DNA of 64,000 bases from Pseudomonas sp. FP198 (GTDB taxonomy: Bacteria; Pseudomonadota; Gammaproteobacteria; Pseudomonadales; Pseudomonadaceae). A program made the translations under genes and the position numbers. Below the pieces are notes generated by a model that was given only the letters and a program-made list of their open reading frames with translations, searched no databases and was not told the origin of the DNA. The stretch covers positions 4,828,501 to 4,892,500 of the forward strand of contig NZ_CP117452.1 of assembly GCF_030687895.1 (NCBI RefSeq), read 5' to 3'. Positions 52,671 to 61,633 of the stretch are shown in pieces. The first letter of the stretch is position 1, and every line of letters starts with the position of its first letter.

Positions 52671-54116
52671 ATGCAATGGGAAGTCGTGATCGGGCTGGAG
52701 ATTCATACCCAGCTCACCACCCGATCGAAAATCTTTTCCGGTAGCTCGACCACGTTCGGTTCCGAGCCCAACACCCAGGCCAGCCTGGTAGACCTGGGCA
52801 TGCCCGGCGTATTGCCGGTGCTCAACGCCGAAGCGGTGCGCATGGCGGTGATGTTCGGCCTGGCGATCGACGCCGAGATCGGCCAGCACAACGTGTTCGC
52901 CCGCAAGAACTACTTCTACCCGGACCTGCCCAAGGGCTACCAGATCAGCCAGATGGAACTGCCGATCGTCGGCAAGGGCCACCTGGACATCGCCCTGGAA
53001 GACGGCACGGTCAAGCGCGTCGGCATCACCCGGGCGCACCTGGAAGAAGACGCCGGCAAGAGCCTGCACGAAGAATTCAACGGCGCCACCGGCATCGACC
53101 TGAACCGTGCCGGCACGCCGCTGCTGGAAATCGTCTCCGAGCCGGACATGCGCAGCGCCAAGGAAGCCGTGGCCTACGTCAAGGCCATCCACGCGCTGGT
53201 GCGCTACCTGGGCATCTGCGACGGCAACATGGCCGAAGGCTCGCTGCGCTGCGACTGCAACGTGTCGATCCGGCCCAAGGGCCAGACCGAGTTCGGCACC
53301 CGCTGCGAGATCAAGAACGTCAACTCGTTCCGCTTCATCGAGAAGGCGATCAACAGCGAGATCCAGCGCCAGATCGAACTGATCGAGGACGGCGGCAAGG
53401 TCATCCAGCAGACGCGCCTGTACGATCCGAACAAGGACGAGACCCGTCCGATGCGCAGCAAGGAGGAAGCCAACGACTACCGTTACTTCCCCGATCCGGA
53501 CCTGCTGCCGGTGGTCATCGAGAACTCGTTCCTCGACGAAGTGCGCGCCACCCTGCCGGAACTGCCGCCGCAAAAGCGCGAGCGCTTCCAGGCGCAGTTC
53601 GGGCTGTCGAGCTATGACGCCAACGTCCTGGCCACCAGCCGCGAACAGGCCGATTACTTCGAGAAAGTCGTGAGCATCGGCGGCGACGCCAAGCTGGCGG
53701 CCAACTGGGTAATGGTCGAACTGGGCAGCCTGTTGAACAAGCAGGGCCTGGAAATCGACGAGTCGCCGGTCTCGGCCGAGCAACTGGGCGGCATGCTGTT
53801 GCGGATCAAGGACAACACCATTTCCGGCAAGATCGCCAAGATGGTCTTTGAAGCCATGGCCAATGGCGAAGGCAGCGCCGACGAGATCATCGAGAAGCGC
53901 GGCTTGAAGCAGGTCACCGACACTGGTGCGATCAGCGCCGTGCTCGATGAAATGCTCGCGGCCAATGCCGAGCAGGTCGAACAGTACCGCGCGGCGGACG
54001 AAGCCAAGCGCGGCAAGATGTTCGGCTTCTTCGTCGGCCAGGCCATGAAAGCCTCCAAGGGCAAGGCCAACCCGCAACAGGTCAACGAACTGCTCAAAAG
54101 CAAGCTCGAGGGCTGA
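52671..54116 (+). CDS. gatB: Aspartyl/glutamyl-tRNA amidotransferase subunit B
   Basis: Kinase/transamidase subunit of GatCAB that phosphorylates the mischarged tRNA and accepts ammonia; 481 residues. The GatB signature [24 protein letters not shown] block is present, and the C-terminal YqeY/helical tail includes [17 protein letters not shown]. Last gene of gatCAB. Confidence 0.97.
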   Translation: MQWEVVIGLEIHTQLTTRSKIFSGSSTTFGSEPNTQASLVDLGMPGVLPVLNAEAVRMAVMFGLAIDAEIGQHNVFARKNYFYPDLPKGYQISQMELPIVGKGHLDIALEDGTVKRVGITRAHLEEDAGKSLHEEFNGATGIDLNRAGTPLLEIVSEPDMRSAKEAVAYVKAIHALVRYLGICDGNMAEGSLRCDCNVSIRPKGQTEFGTRCEIKNVNSFRFIEKAINSEIQRQIELIEDGGKVIQQTRLYDPNKDETRPMRSKEEANDYRYFPDPDLLPVVIENSFLDEVRATLPELPPQKRERFQAQFGLSSYDANVLATSREQADYFEKVVSIGGDAKLAANWVMVELGSLLNKQGLEIDESPVSAEQLGGMLLRIKDNTISGKIAKMVFEAMANGEGSADEIIEKRGLKQVTDTGAISAVLDEMLAANAEQVEQYRAADEAKRGKMFGFFVGQAMKASKGKANPQQVNELLKSKLEG

Positions 54117-54154
54117 TGGCCATGGAGCCAGTCTTCCAATCTGGCTCACCCCCC

Positions 54155-54243
54155 TGTGGGAGCGAGCTTGCTCGCGAAGAGGCAGTGACATTCAACATCT
54201 GTGTTGACTGGTACACCGCTTTCGCGAGCAAGCCCGCTCCCAC
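54155..54243. repeat. REP doublet (REPIN), type A
   Basis: Inverted pair with core GCGAGCTTGCTCGC and a diverged right copy GCGAGCAAGCCCGC, between gatB and the RlpA-like gene. It ends only 22 nt before the RlpA ATG, so it lies in that gene's leader or promoter area. Confidence 0.8.
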
Positions 54244-54265
54244 ACTTGTATTCGGAACCTTTTAC

Positions 54266-54643
54266 ATGAAGCGTCTCCTCGGCGCCTGCGCCCTGCTGGC
54301 CCTGCTGGCCGGCTGTGCCAGCCAGAGCGGGACGGTCGATCCACACGGCTACGACCAGACCGGCGTCGCCTCCTATTACGGTTCCCGGCACCACGGCAAA
54401 CGCACCGCCAGCGGCGAACGTTTCGACCAGCACGGCCTGACCGCCGCTCATCGCCAGTTGCCGTTCGGCACCCGGGTGAAAATCACCAACCTGAAAAACA
54501 ACGACAGCGTCGTGGTCCGCATCAACGATCGTGGTCCGTATTCACGCGGCCGACTGATCGATGTATCGCGCGCCGCTGCCGAACAGTTGGGCATGCTGCG
54601 CAGCGGTACCGCGCGGGTGCGCGTACAAGCCCTCGACGACTGA
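54266..54643 (+). CDS. RlpA-like septal lipoprotein
   Basis: Small double-psi beta-barrel lipoprotein of 125 residues. Lipobox LLAGC (cysteine near residue 17) follows a short hydrophobic signal, then the RlpA core TGVASYYGSRHHGKRTASGE and VVVRINDRGPYSRGRLIDVS. It lacks the C-terminal SPOR domain of full RlpA, so it may act on peptidoglycan without septal targeting (inference). The ATG at 54266 is the signal-peptide start; an upstream frame is non-conserved. Confidence 0.88.
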   Translation: MKRLLGACALLALLAGCASQSGTVDPHGYDQTGVASYYGSRHHGKRTASGERFDQHGLTAAHRQLPFGTRVKITNLKNNDSVVVRINDRGPYSRGRLIDVSRAAAEQLGMLRSGTARVRVQALDD

Positions 54644-54659
54644 CAGACGGAGCCCGGCC

Positions 54660-55754
54660 ATTTCCCTGATCAACGCTTTACCCCTGCTCAGCCTGATCGA
54701 ATTGCTCGGCGCCTTGCTGTTGCTGATCGCCGGCGCCGAGCTGCTGGTGCGTGCCGCTGTCGGCCTGGCGGCGCGCTTGCAGGTGCGTCCACTGATCATC
54801 GGCCTGACCGTCGTCGCTTTCGGCAGCAGCGCGCCACAGATGGCCGTCAGCCTGCAGGCGACCCTGGCGCAAAACGCCGACATCGCCGTGGGCAGCGTCA
54901 TCGGCAGCACGATTTTCAACCTCCTTGTGACCCTTGGCCTGTCGGCGCTGATTATTCCGTTGCGCGTCTCGCGGCAACTGGTGCGCCTGGACATCCCGCT
55001 GATGATCGGCGCGTGCCTGCTGGTTTTCGTGCTGGCCTGGAACGAAGAGCTGACCCGACTGGACGGAGCGCTGCTGCTGATAGCCCTGGCGGTGTATTTG
55101 GCGCTGCTGCTGCGCCAGTCCCGGCATTCGGGACGACCGCACCCGCTGGGCGGCGAAGTGGTCGACATGGGCTGGCCCAAAAGCCTGGTAATGATCGCGT
55201 CGGGCCTGGCCATGCTGGTTTTCGCCGGGCACCTGTTACTGGGCGCCGCGGTGGAAGTGGCGACGGACCTGGGACTCTCGGAGCGCATCATCGGCCTGAC
55301 CATCGTCGCCGTCAGCACCTCGCTGCCGGAACTCGCCACTTCACTGATCGCCGCACTGCGCGGCCAGCGGGACATTGCGGTGGGCAACGTGATTGGCAGC
55401 AACCTGTTCAACCTGCTGGGCGTACTCGGCGTGACCGCCCTCGCCGCCCCTTCGCCGCTCTCGGTCTCGCCCAATGCCCTGGACTTCGACCTGCCGGTAA
55501 TGCTCGGCGTGGCGGTGCTGTGCCTGCCGGTATTCTATTCCGGCTACCGCGTCACCCGCGCCGAAGGGCTGCTGTTGCTGGGCTTGTACCTGGCCTACGG
55601 GCTGCACGTGGTGTCGTTCACCACCGGCATGCCCCTGGCCGGCCAACTGGAACGCCTGATGCTGTTCTACGTGCTGCCGGCCCTGCTGGCTTTTTTGCTG
55701 TTCACCTCGGTGCGCGCCTGGCGCCGCCAACACCACAAGAGGGATTTGCCATGA
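54660..55754 (+). CDS. Calcium/sodium (CaCA) antiporter, non-standard start
   Basis: Ion exchanger of the CaCA family, 364 residues, with about ten membrane helices and two alpha-repeat motifs: VVAFGSSAPQMAVSL and VAVSTSLPELATSL, each followed by a GSVIGSTIFNLL- or GNVIGSNLFNLLG-type stretch. The coding frame has no ATG, GTG or TTG near the correct N-terminus. An ATT at 54660 sits 7 nt after GGAG, and ISLINALPLLSLIELL follows. Ends overlapping the next gene by 4 nt. Confidence 0.8.
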   Translation: MSLINALPLLSLIELLGALLLLIAGAELLVRAAVGLAARLQVRPLIIGLTVVAFGSSAPQMAVSLQATLAQNADIAVGSVIGSTIFNLLVTLGLSALIIPLRVSRQLVRLDIPLMIGACLLVFVLAWNEELTRLDGALLLIALAVYLALLLRQSRHSGRPHPLGGEVVDMGWPKSLVMIASGLAMLVFAGHLLLGAAVEVATDLGLSERIIGLTIVAVSTSLPELATSLIAALRGQRDIAVGNVIGSNLFNLLGVLGVTALAAPSPLSVSPNALDFDLPVMLGVAVLCLPVFYSGYRVTRAEGLLLLGLYLAYGLHVVSFTTGMPLAGQLERLMLFYVLPALLAFLLFTSVRAWRRQHHKRDLP

Positions 55755-56131
55755 CCGACACTCCGAAGACCGGCCTCGACATGCGTCGCCAGGTGATGGG
55801 CGATGCCTTCGTCGATCGCGCCCTGGGCAACGCCACCGAATTCACCCAGCCGCTGCAGGACTTCGTCAACGAGCACGCCTGGGGCAGCGTCTGGAGCCGC
55901 GAAGGCCTGCCGCTGAAAACCCGCAGCCTGATCACCCTTGCCGCCCTTACCGCCCTCAAGTGCCCGCAGGAACTCAAAGGCCACGTGCGCGGGGCGCTGA
56001 ACAACGGCTGCACGGTAGAGGAGATTCGTGAGGCACTGCTGCATTGCGCGGTGTACGCGGGCGTGCCGGCGGCGATCGATGCGTTTCGGGCGGCGCAGGA
56101 AGTGATTGAGGCCTACGAACCTTCGGCATAG
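55751..56131 (+). CDS. Carboxymuconolactone-decarboxylase-like protein
   Basis: Small AhpD/PcaC-fold protein of 126 residues. It has the PcaC-like helices (SLITLAALTALKCPQELKGH and the C-terminal VPAAIDAFRAAQEVI), but no CxxC peroxidase pair. Sequence resembles 4-carboxymuconolactone decarboxylase, yet no protocatechuate genes are nearby, so function is unproven. Starts inside the antiporter stop region. Confidence 0.82.
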   Translation: MTDTPKTGLDMRRQVMGDAFVDRALGNATEFTQPLQDFVNEHAWGSVWSREGLPLKTRSLITLAALTALKCPQELKGHVRGALNNGCTVEEIREALLHCAVYAGVPAAIDAFRAAQEVIEAYEPSA

Positions 56132-56183
56132 ATGGGAAACGACCACAGGCGTGAACGTATCATGCCTGTCCGGACCTATCGGG

Positions 56184-57144
56184 TCAGTGCCAGATTCGAG
56201 CACTTTCGGCTTGGAAAAACTCGACCTTGTGAGCGCCCAGATAAGCCTGGGCCCGCCCCTTCATCAAAGTATTTTCTTCGCTGTCCTCGTCACCATAGAC
56301 GCTCACAAAAACCCGATACACCCTGCTCCATTTTATTTGATCGAAAATATGCCTGTCGTTGGCGTCGAACGAATGTCCGTATATGAATAGCACGCCCTCC
56401 AAGCCACCCAGCCGATCAAAACAATAGCTGAGGTAGGGGTTATGCTGGATCCTGACGCGCTTGCGTTCATGGGAAGGTTCTGAAACAAAGGTAGGGAACC
56501 TCTTGTTTTCCATGTTCCACTTCACTTGCTCGATGATCGACTCGCCTTGGTCGTTAAAAGCGTGTTTCTTGACACCGGCCTGCGTGTCATAGATATGCAG
56601 GCCACCATGAAGAAAATGCACATTCTGCGTAGGGGCCCCTCTCCATATCTGGCCGGCTCGAAAACCATCATCTGTATCGTAATCGGGTTCGAGACGATCC
56701 TTGTTCCTCGCCCAGTAGAACAACAGGTCGTAATTCAGGGTAAACACGTCATCGAATGGCTTGAGAAACTTCCTGACCGATACGTACTGAGAATCGGTGA
56801 CTTCGTGGGGCAGCTCGGGATGGGTTTGCGAGATAACTTCGATCAAGGCGGTCTTTATGATTTCCTGATCCATTTGGACTTCATGTATAAGCCTGGGGAT
56901 CGGCATTATAGATCTTCAGGACATCCTCAGTCGCGATCAACTTTTTCATGACCTTTTCAAAGTCATAGGTTTTAAAATTATCGAAAATGCGCCGGATAAC
57001 CTCAGTCCGCTCGCCAAAATCAGCGCTTGAAAAAAGGCTTTTATAGCTGAATATATTCCTGTTCCAGGCCTGAGAAAATCCGTTGGCCAAGAGAATGGAT
57101 CGGCTGTCATCGCCGATTGATGAAAAAGCTTCTTCGAAAGTCAT
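56184..57144 (-). pseudogene. DUF4917 protein with SIR2-like motifs, frameshifted
   Basis: Protein of unknown function (about 319 residues if joined). The start piece 57144 down to 56881 (MTFEEAFSSIGDDSRSIL onward) ends at a TGA after ADPQAYT; the +1 frame from about 56890 down to 56184 continues HEVQMDQEIIKTALIEV through the rest. The order of motifs is SIR2-like: ILLANGFSQ, FTLNYDLLFYWA, FLHGGLHIYD and FIYGHSFDANDRHIF. An inference is a nucleotide-binding (possibly NAD-consuming) fold. The gene is clearly AT-richer than its neighbours, so it was probably acquired. A GTG just before the ATG is an alternative start. Confidence 0.75.
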
Positions 57145-57372
57145 CACGTCTACGAATCCTTGTGGCGGTGCGGTCAAGTCCTGCCACAACAATACCAATA
57201 TGCCATCACCCAGACCAACTTTTCCTCTCTGAAACACTCTGCAGGAGGGGCACCTGCACGAGACGACGACATATCCGGACAACATCGGGGCATCAATCGA
57301 ACGTGCCTATCGGACTGTCGTGGGCCAAACTGGCAGCCCAGTTCATGGACGCCTATCCACAAGGAGCCCCAC

Positions 57373-58851
57373 ATGTGGAAACTCCCACTACGCCTCGTAT
57401 CGGCAGTCGTCATGGCGCTTGCCTCGCTTGCCTGCGCTGCTGCCGCACAACCTTCTCAGCACTGCCTCGGAGCAGAATCCGCGGATTTCAGTGAAGTGCT
57501 GGCCTGTTACAAGAAAACCCAGGACAGCTACCCGCTCGACTACCACCTCGTCGAAACCCAGCGCTTGCCTGATCTGGAGAAACGCAGCTTTCGCCTGTCC
57601 TCCCAGGGCTGGTCCCCTCGCGAGCTGGTCAGCCCCACGCGTTGGGGGCACACGGTAGACATCTACATTCCCACCGACGCGATCAGGCACCGAGCACTTC
57701 TGGTGGCCAATAACGGCATCAGCATCCCCGCTCCAGGCAAGTCATCCGCTCCCCCGACGGACTTCACGGAAGCGACGCTGCTGGAAATCGCCCGCAAGAG
57801 TCGCACCATCGTGATTTCGGTCAGCGACGTGCCCAACCAATACCTGACCTATACCGATGACCAGGTTCCTCGCCGTGAGGACTCCAGTGTGGCGCACAGC
57901 TGGCAACTCTTTCTCAAGGCGCCGGAATCCAATCCGTTCATGACCCTGCATTTGCCCATGGCCGCAACGGTGGTCAAGACCATGGACCTGGCCCAGGCGG
58001 AACTGAAGGACTGGCAAATCGACACGTTTGTTGCCACCGGCACTTCAAAGCGGGCCTGGGCAGTATGGTTGGCCGCGATCGCCGACTCACGAATCAACGC
58101 CATCGTCCCGTTCGTGATAGACATACTGAACATGGACCAAGTGCTTGAACACACCTGGCGCACCTACGGCAAACAATGGCCGCTGGCGTTTCGTGACTAT
58201 CACGAGCAAGGCATCACCCGGCAACGACACACCCCCGCCTTTGCCCAACTGCGGCAAATAGAAGACCCGCTGGCCTATCTGGACAGCGCGTATGCCGAGC
58301 GCCTGTCGATCGACAAGTACATCGTCAATGCCAGCGGCGACGATTTCTTCGTTCCGGACAATGCGCGTTTCTATCTCGAAAAGCTGCCCGCGCCGACCGC
58401 CCTTCGCGTAGCTCCGAACAGCAGCCACTACGGTATTTCGGCATTCACCGAACAGACCTTGATCAGCGCGCTGGGCCGCTGGCAGAGTGACCGGCCCTTG
58501 CCTGTCGTGCGAATGGAACAGCTTACGGTGGCGCAAAAGCCGATGCTTGATGTGAAGTTTTCCGAGGCGCCGTCAAAGGTCGTCCAATGGACCGCACACA
58601 ATCCGCTGGCTCGCGACTTCCGCCATTCCTGTGGGATCCGCTACGTATCGAAACCATTGCAGCCCGGTGAACCGTTACACCTGCAAGTACCGCTCGCTAC
58701 ACCAGATCGCGGTTGGACCGCCACGTTTGTCGAAGCGACATTTGCCGATGGGTTCGTCTCGACCACGCCTGTCGTCATTACGCCGGACAGCTATCCTGCG
58801 GTTGCTCCACCCGCGATCGAACCGGCCTGCAAGACGCTGGCTGACCAGTGA
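57373..58851 (+). CDS. PqaA-type (PhoPQ-activated pathogenicity-related) secreted protein
   Basis: Periplasmic or secreted alpha/beta-hydrolase-like protein of 492 residues. The signal peptide (RLVSAVVMALASLACAAA) ends near residue 27. The PqaA family region includes ATGTSKRAWAVWLAA (serine of a GTSK-type elbow near residue 215), the middle NASGDDFFVPDNARFYLEKL, and the C-terminal Ig-like end. Named from Salmonella PqaA, which is activated by PhoP/PhoQ; its enzymatic role is unproven. The ATG at 57373 follows AAGGAG. No PhoP box was recognised. Confidence 0.85.
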   Translation: MWKLPLRLVSAVVMALASLACAAAAQPSQHCLGAESADFSEVLACYKKTQDSYPLDYHLVETQRLPDLEKRSFRLSSQGWSPRELVSPTRWGHTVDIYIPTDAIRHRALLVANNGISIPAPGKSSAPPTDFTEATLLEIARKSRTIVISVSDVPNQYLTYTDDQVPRREDSSVAHSWQLFLKAPESNPFMTLHLPMAATVVKTMDLAQAELKDWQIDTFVATGTSKRAWAVWLAAIADSRINAIVPFVIDILNMDQVLEHTWRTYGKQWPLAFRDYHEQGITRQRHTPAFAQLRQIEDPLAYLDSAYAERLSIDKYIVNASGDDFFVPDNARFYLEKLPAPTALRVAPNSSHYGISAFTEQTLISALGRWQSDRPLPVVRMEQLTVAQKPMLDVKFSEAPSKVVQWTAHNPLARDFRHSCGIRYVSKPLQPGEPLHLQVPLATPDRGWTATFVEATFADGFVSTTPVVITPDSYPAVAPPAIEPACKTLADQ

Positions 58852-58863
58852 ACAGGCAAGGCT

Positions 58864-59805
58864 CTAGATCCACCCGCCCCACTGCAGCACAAAAATCCCC
58901 ACGTTGGTGGTAATCGCCGCCATCAGCGTAGTGATGACGATGATTGCTGCCGCCAACTCATGGTTGCCATTCGCGGCGCGGGCCATGACGAAGCTGGCGG
59001 CGGCGGTGGGGCTGCCGAAGTACAGGAACAGGATCCCCAACTCGGCGCCGCGAAAGCCCCACAGCCAGGCGCCCAACGTGGTCACCAGCGGCAGGCCGAC
59101 CATTTTCACCAGACTCGAACTCAGGGCCATCTTGCCACTCTTGCGCAAGGCCGCCAGCGACAGGGTGCCGCCGATGCAGATCAACGCCAGGGGCAAAGTC
59201 ATTTGCGACAGGTATCTGGCCGAGGTCTCGAACCAGTTCGGCAGGCCGATTTGCCAATAGGCGAACGGCGCGGCGGCGAGCACGCTGATGATCAGCGGGT
59301 TGCTGATCACGCTTTTGCAGATGCTCCATGGGTCGGACTTGATCACCGGGCTGTAGACCGCCAACACGATGGTCGACAAGGTGTTGTAGAACAGGATCAC
59401 CAGCGCCGCGAGAATCGCGCCCAAGGAAATCCCGTAGTCACCGTACATGCTTGCCGCCAGCGCCAGGCCGATTACCCCGTTGTTGCCACGAAACGCGCCC
59501 TGGGTGTAGATACCGCGATCTTCACGCGGGCAACGCCAGATCGCCCAGCCCCAGGCCATGGCAAAACTCGCCAGGGTGGCGATCGAGAAATAGATCAGCA
59601 GGTCCGGCTGCAACGCCGCATGCAGATCGGCATGCAGGATGCCGAGGAACAACAGCGCCGGCATGGTGACGTTGAACACCAGCGACGAGGCGATGTAGAT
59701 GAAGTTGTCGTTGATCCAATTGATACGCTTGAGCAGCGTCCCCAGAAACAGCATGGCAAACACCGGCGCGGTGATGTTCAGGGTTTCGAGGAAAATTGCC
59801 AGCAT
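58864..59805 (-). CDS. AEC-family transporter (auxin efflux carrier/MdcF-like)
   Basis: Inner-membrane transporter of 313 residues with about ten helices in two inverted repeats; the second half has SATAAASFVMARA-like and ICIGGTLSLAAL motifs typical of the family. AEC members move organic anions such as malonate or malate; the substrate is unknown. Convergent with the PqaA gene and in tandem with the galactarate genes. Confidence 0.85.
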   Translation of the reverse strand: MLAIFLETLNITAPVFAMLFLGTLLKRINWINDNFIYIASSLVFNVTMPALLFLGILHADLHAALQPDLLIYFSIATLASFAMAWGWAIWRCPREDRGIYTQGAFRGNNGVIGLALAASMYGDYGISLGAILAALVILFYNTLSTIVLAVYSPVIKSDPWSICKSVISNPLIISVLAAAPFAYWQIGLPNWFETSARYLSQMTLPLALICIGGTLSLAALRKSGKMALSSSLVKMVGLPLVTTLGAWLWGFRGAELGILFLYFGSPTAAASFVMARAANGNHELAAAIIVITTLMAAITTNVGIFVLQWGGWI

Positions 59806-59880
59806 GCCGGGGGACCTTGAGAAGGAGTGTCGTTAGGTGGCTAATGATAGCCACTCACGGCGTTGGCGTCTGGTGAAGCA

Positions 59881-60041
59881 CTATCGCGAGCAGGCTCGCT
59901 CCTACATTTGTACGGCGTCGACCACAAATCCACACTCACCACACATCCCCCTGTGGGAGCGAGCTTGCTCGCGAAGGCGCCGGGGCAGCTTGCATCAATG
60001 CTGAATGTACCGCCCCCATCGCGAGCAAGCTCGCTCCCACA
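59881..60041. repeat. Triple REP cluster, type A
   Basis: Three type A copies: GCGAGCAGGCTCGC near 59885, an inverted GCGAGCTTGCTCGC near 59960, and GCGAGCAAGCTCGC near 60020. It lies in the 262-bp gap between the garD stop and the AEC start. Confidence 0.8.
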
Positions 60042-60067
60042 TTGGATCTCCAGCGGTTACTCAATCC

Positions 60068-61621
60068 TCAGGTAATCGGCGCCGGGTTGAACAACGTGAT
60101 GTCGTTGTACAGCTTGTGCCGCTCGGCCCAGGTCTGTTTCTTGCCGCTGGCCACATCCAGATAGTAGTGGAACAGCTCCCAGCCCAGCTCTTCGATGCTT
60201 GCACGCCCGGTGGCGATCCGGCCGGCGTCGACATCAATCAGGTCGGGCCAGCGTTGAGCCAGTTCGGTGCGGGTCGAGACCTTCACCACCGGCGCCATCG
60301 CCAAACCGTACGGCGTACCGCGTCCGGTGGTGAACACGTGCAGGTTCATCCCCGCCGCCAGTTGCAGCGTACCGCAGACAAAATCACTGGCCGGCGTGGC
60401 GCAAAAGATCAGGCCCTTTTGCTTGAAGCGCTCGCCCGGGCCGAGCACGCCGTTGATCGCGCTGCTGCCGGATTTAACAATCGAGCCCAGGGATTTTTCG
60501 ACGATGTTCGACAGCCCGCCCTTCTTGTTGCCAGGCGTGGTGTTGGCGCTGCGATCGGCTTCGCCCTTGGCCAGATAGCGGTCGTACCAGTCCATCTCGC
60601 GCACCAGTTCCTCGGCGACTTCACGGGTTTGCGCCCGGGACGTCAGCAGGTAGATCGCATCGCGCACTTCGGTGACTTCGGAGAACATCACCGTCGCACC
60701 GGCCCGCAGCAGCAAATCCGAGGCGTAACCCAGGGCCGGGTTCGCGGTGATGCCGGAAAACGCATCGCTGCCGCCGCATTGCATGCCCAGGATCAGCTCC
60801 GAGGCCGGCACGGTTTCGCGACGGCGCTGGTCGAGTTTCTTCAGACGGGTCTCGGCCAGCTCCATGATCTGCTCGATCATCTCGGTGAAGCCGTGGCTGG
60901 AATCCTGCAAGCGATACAACCATGGCTCGCTGAGATCCACCGAGGCGTCGCCTTCGTGCATCACCTGCCCGGCCTGCAATTTCTCGCAGCCCAGGCTGAT
61001 CACCAGCGCCTCGCCACCCAGGTTCGGGTTGCGCGCCAGGTTGCGCACGGTGCGAATCGGGATATAGGCATCGGTGGCAGTGATCGCCACGCCACAGCCG
61101 TAGCTGTGGGTCAGCGCCACCACGTCATCGACGTTCGGATACTTGGGCAGCAGCTCATCCTTGATGCGCTTGACCGCATGGTCCAGCACGCCGGTCACGC
61201 ATTGCACCGTGGTGGTTATACCGAGGATGTTGCGCGTGCCGACGGTACCGTCGGCGTTGCGATAACCCTCGAAGGTGTAGCCCTCAAGCGGCGCATCGGC
61301 CGCCGGCACGTCGGTCGACAGCGGCAGGCTGTCCAGCGGTGGCGCGGTAGGCATGCGCAACTGGTCTTCCTTGACCCAGCTGCCACGCGGGATCGGCTGC
61401 AGCGCGTAGCCAATGACCTGGCCGTAGCGAATCACCTCGCCGCCCTCGGGAATATCCTCCAGGGTGACTTTGTGGCTTTGCGGCACGAAGTCGACGGTGA
61501 CCAGGCCGTCCGGGAATTCGGTCCCGGCCGGTACGCCTTGGTCGTTGACGACGATCACTACGTTGTCCCGCTCGTGCAGGCGGATGTAACGGGGCGAATC
61601 GGCATGTTCAATCAGATTCAT
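60068..61621 (-). CDS. garD: Galactarate dehydratase
   Basis: Dehydrates D-galactarate to 5-keto-4-deoxyglucarate; 517 residues, full-length UxaA/GarD family. An N-terminal SAF-like domain ([15 protein letters not shown]) is followed by the dehydratase core with [38 protein letters not shown] and [12 protein letters not shown]. The ATG at 61621 follows GAGGAG; the GTG at 61627 is too close to that site. Last gene of the galactarate set. Confidence 0.94.
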   Translation of the reverse strand: MNLIEHADSPRYIRLHERDNVVIVVNDQGVPAGTEFPDGLVTVDFVPQSHKVTLEDIPEGGEVIRYGQVIGYALQPIPRGSWVKEDQLRMPTAPPLDSLPLSTDVPAADAPLEGYTFEGYRNADGTVGTRNILGITTTVQCVTGVLDHAVKRIKDELLPKYPNVDDVVALTHSYGCGVAITATDAYIPIRTVRNLARNPNLGGEALVISLGCEKLQAGQVMHEGDASVDLSEPWLYRLQDSSHGFTEMIEQIMELAETRLKKLDQRRRETVPASELILGMQCGGSDAFSGITANPALGYASDLLLRAGATVMFSEVTEVRDAIYLLTSRAQTREVAEELVREMDWYDRYLAKGEADRSANTTPGNKKGGLSNIVEKSLGSIVKSGSSAINGVLGPGERFKQKGLIFCATPASDFVCGTLQLAAGMNLHVFTTGRGTPYGLAMAPVVKVSTRTELAQRWPDLIDVDAGRIATGRASIEELGWELFHYYLDVASGKKQTWAERHKLYNDITLFNPAPIT

Positions 61622-61633
61622 CGACACCGCTCC

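Noticed and set aside
55751-56131. Part of a protocatechuate (pca) pathway
   Set aside because: Only one CMD-fold protein is present, with no other pca genes nearby.
57145-57372. Possible extra coding sequence or an upstream extension of the PqaA-like gene
   Set aside because: AAGGAG plus signal peptide fix the PqaA start at 57373; the upstream translation shows no motif and is more likely the shared divergent leader.
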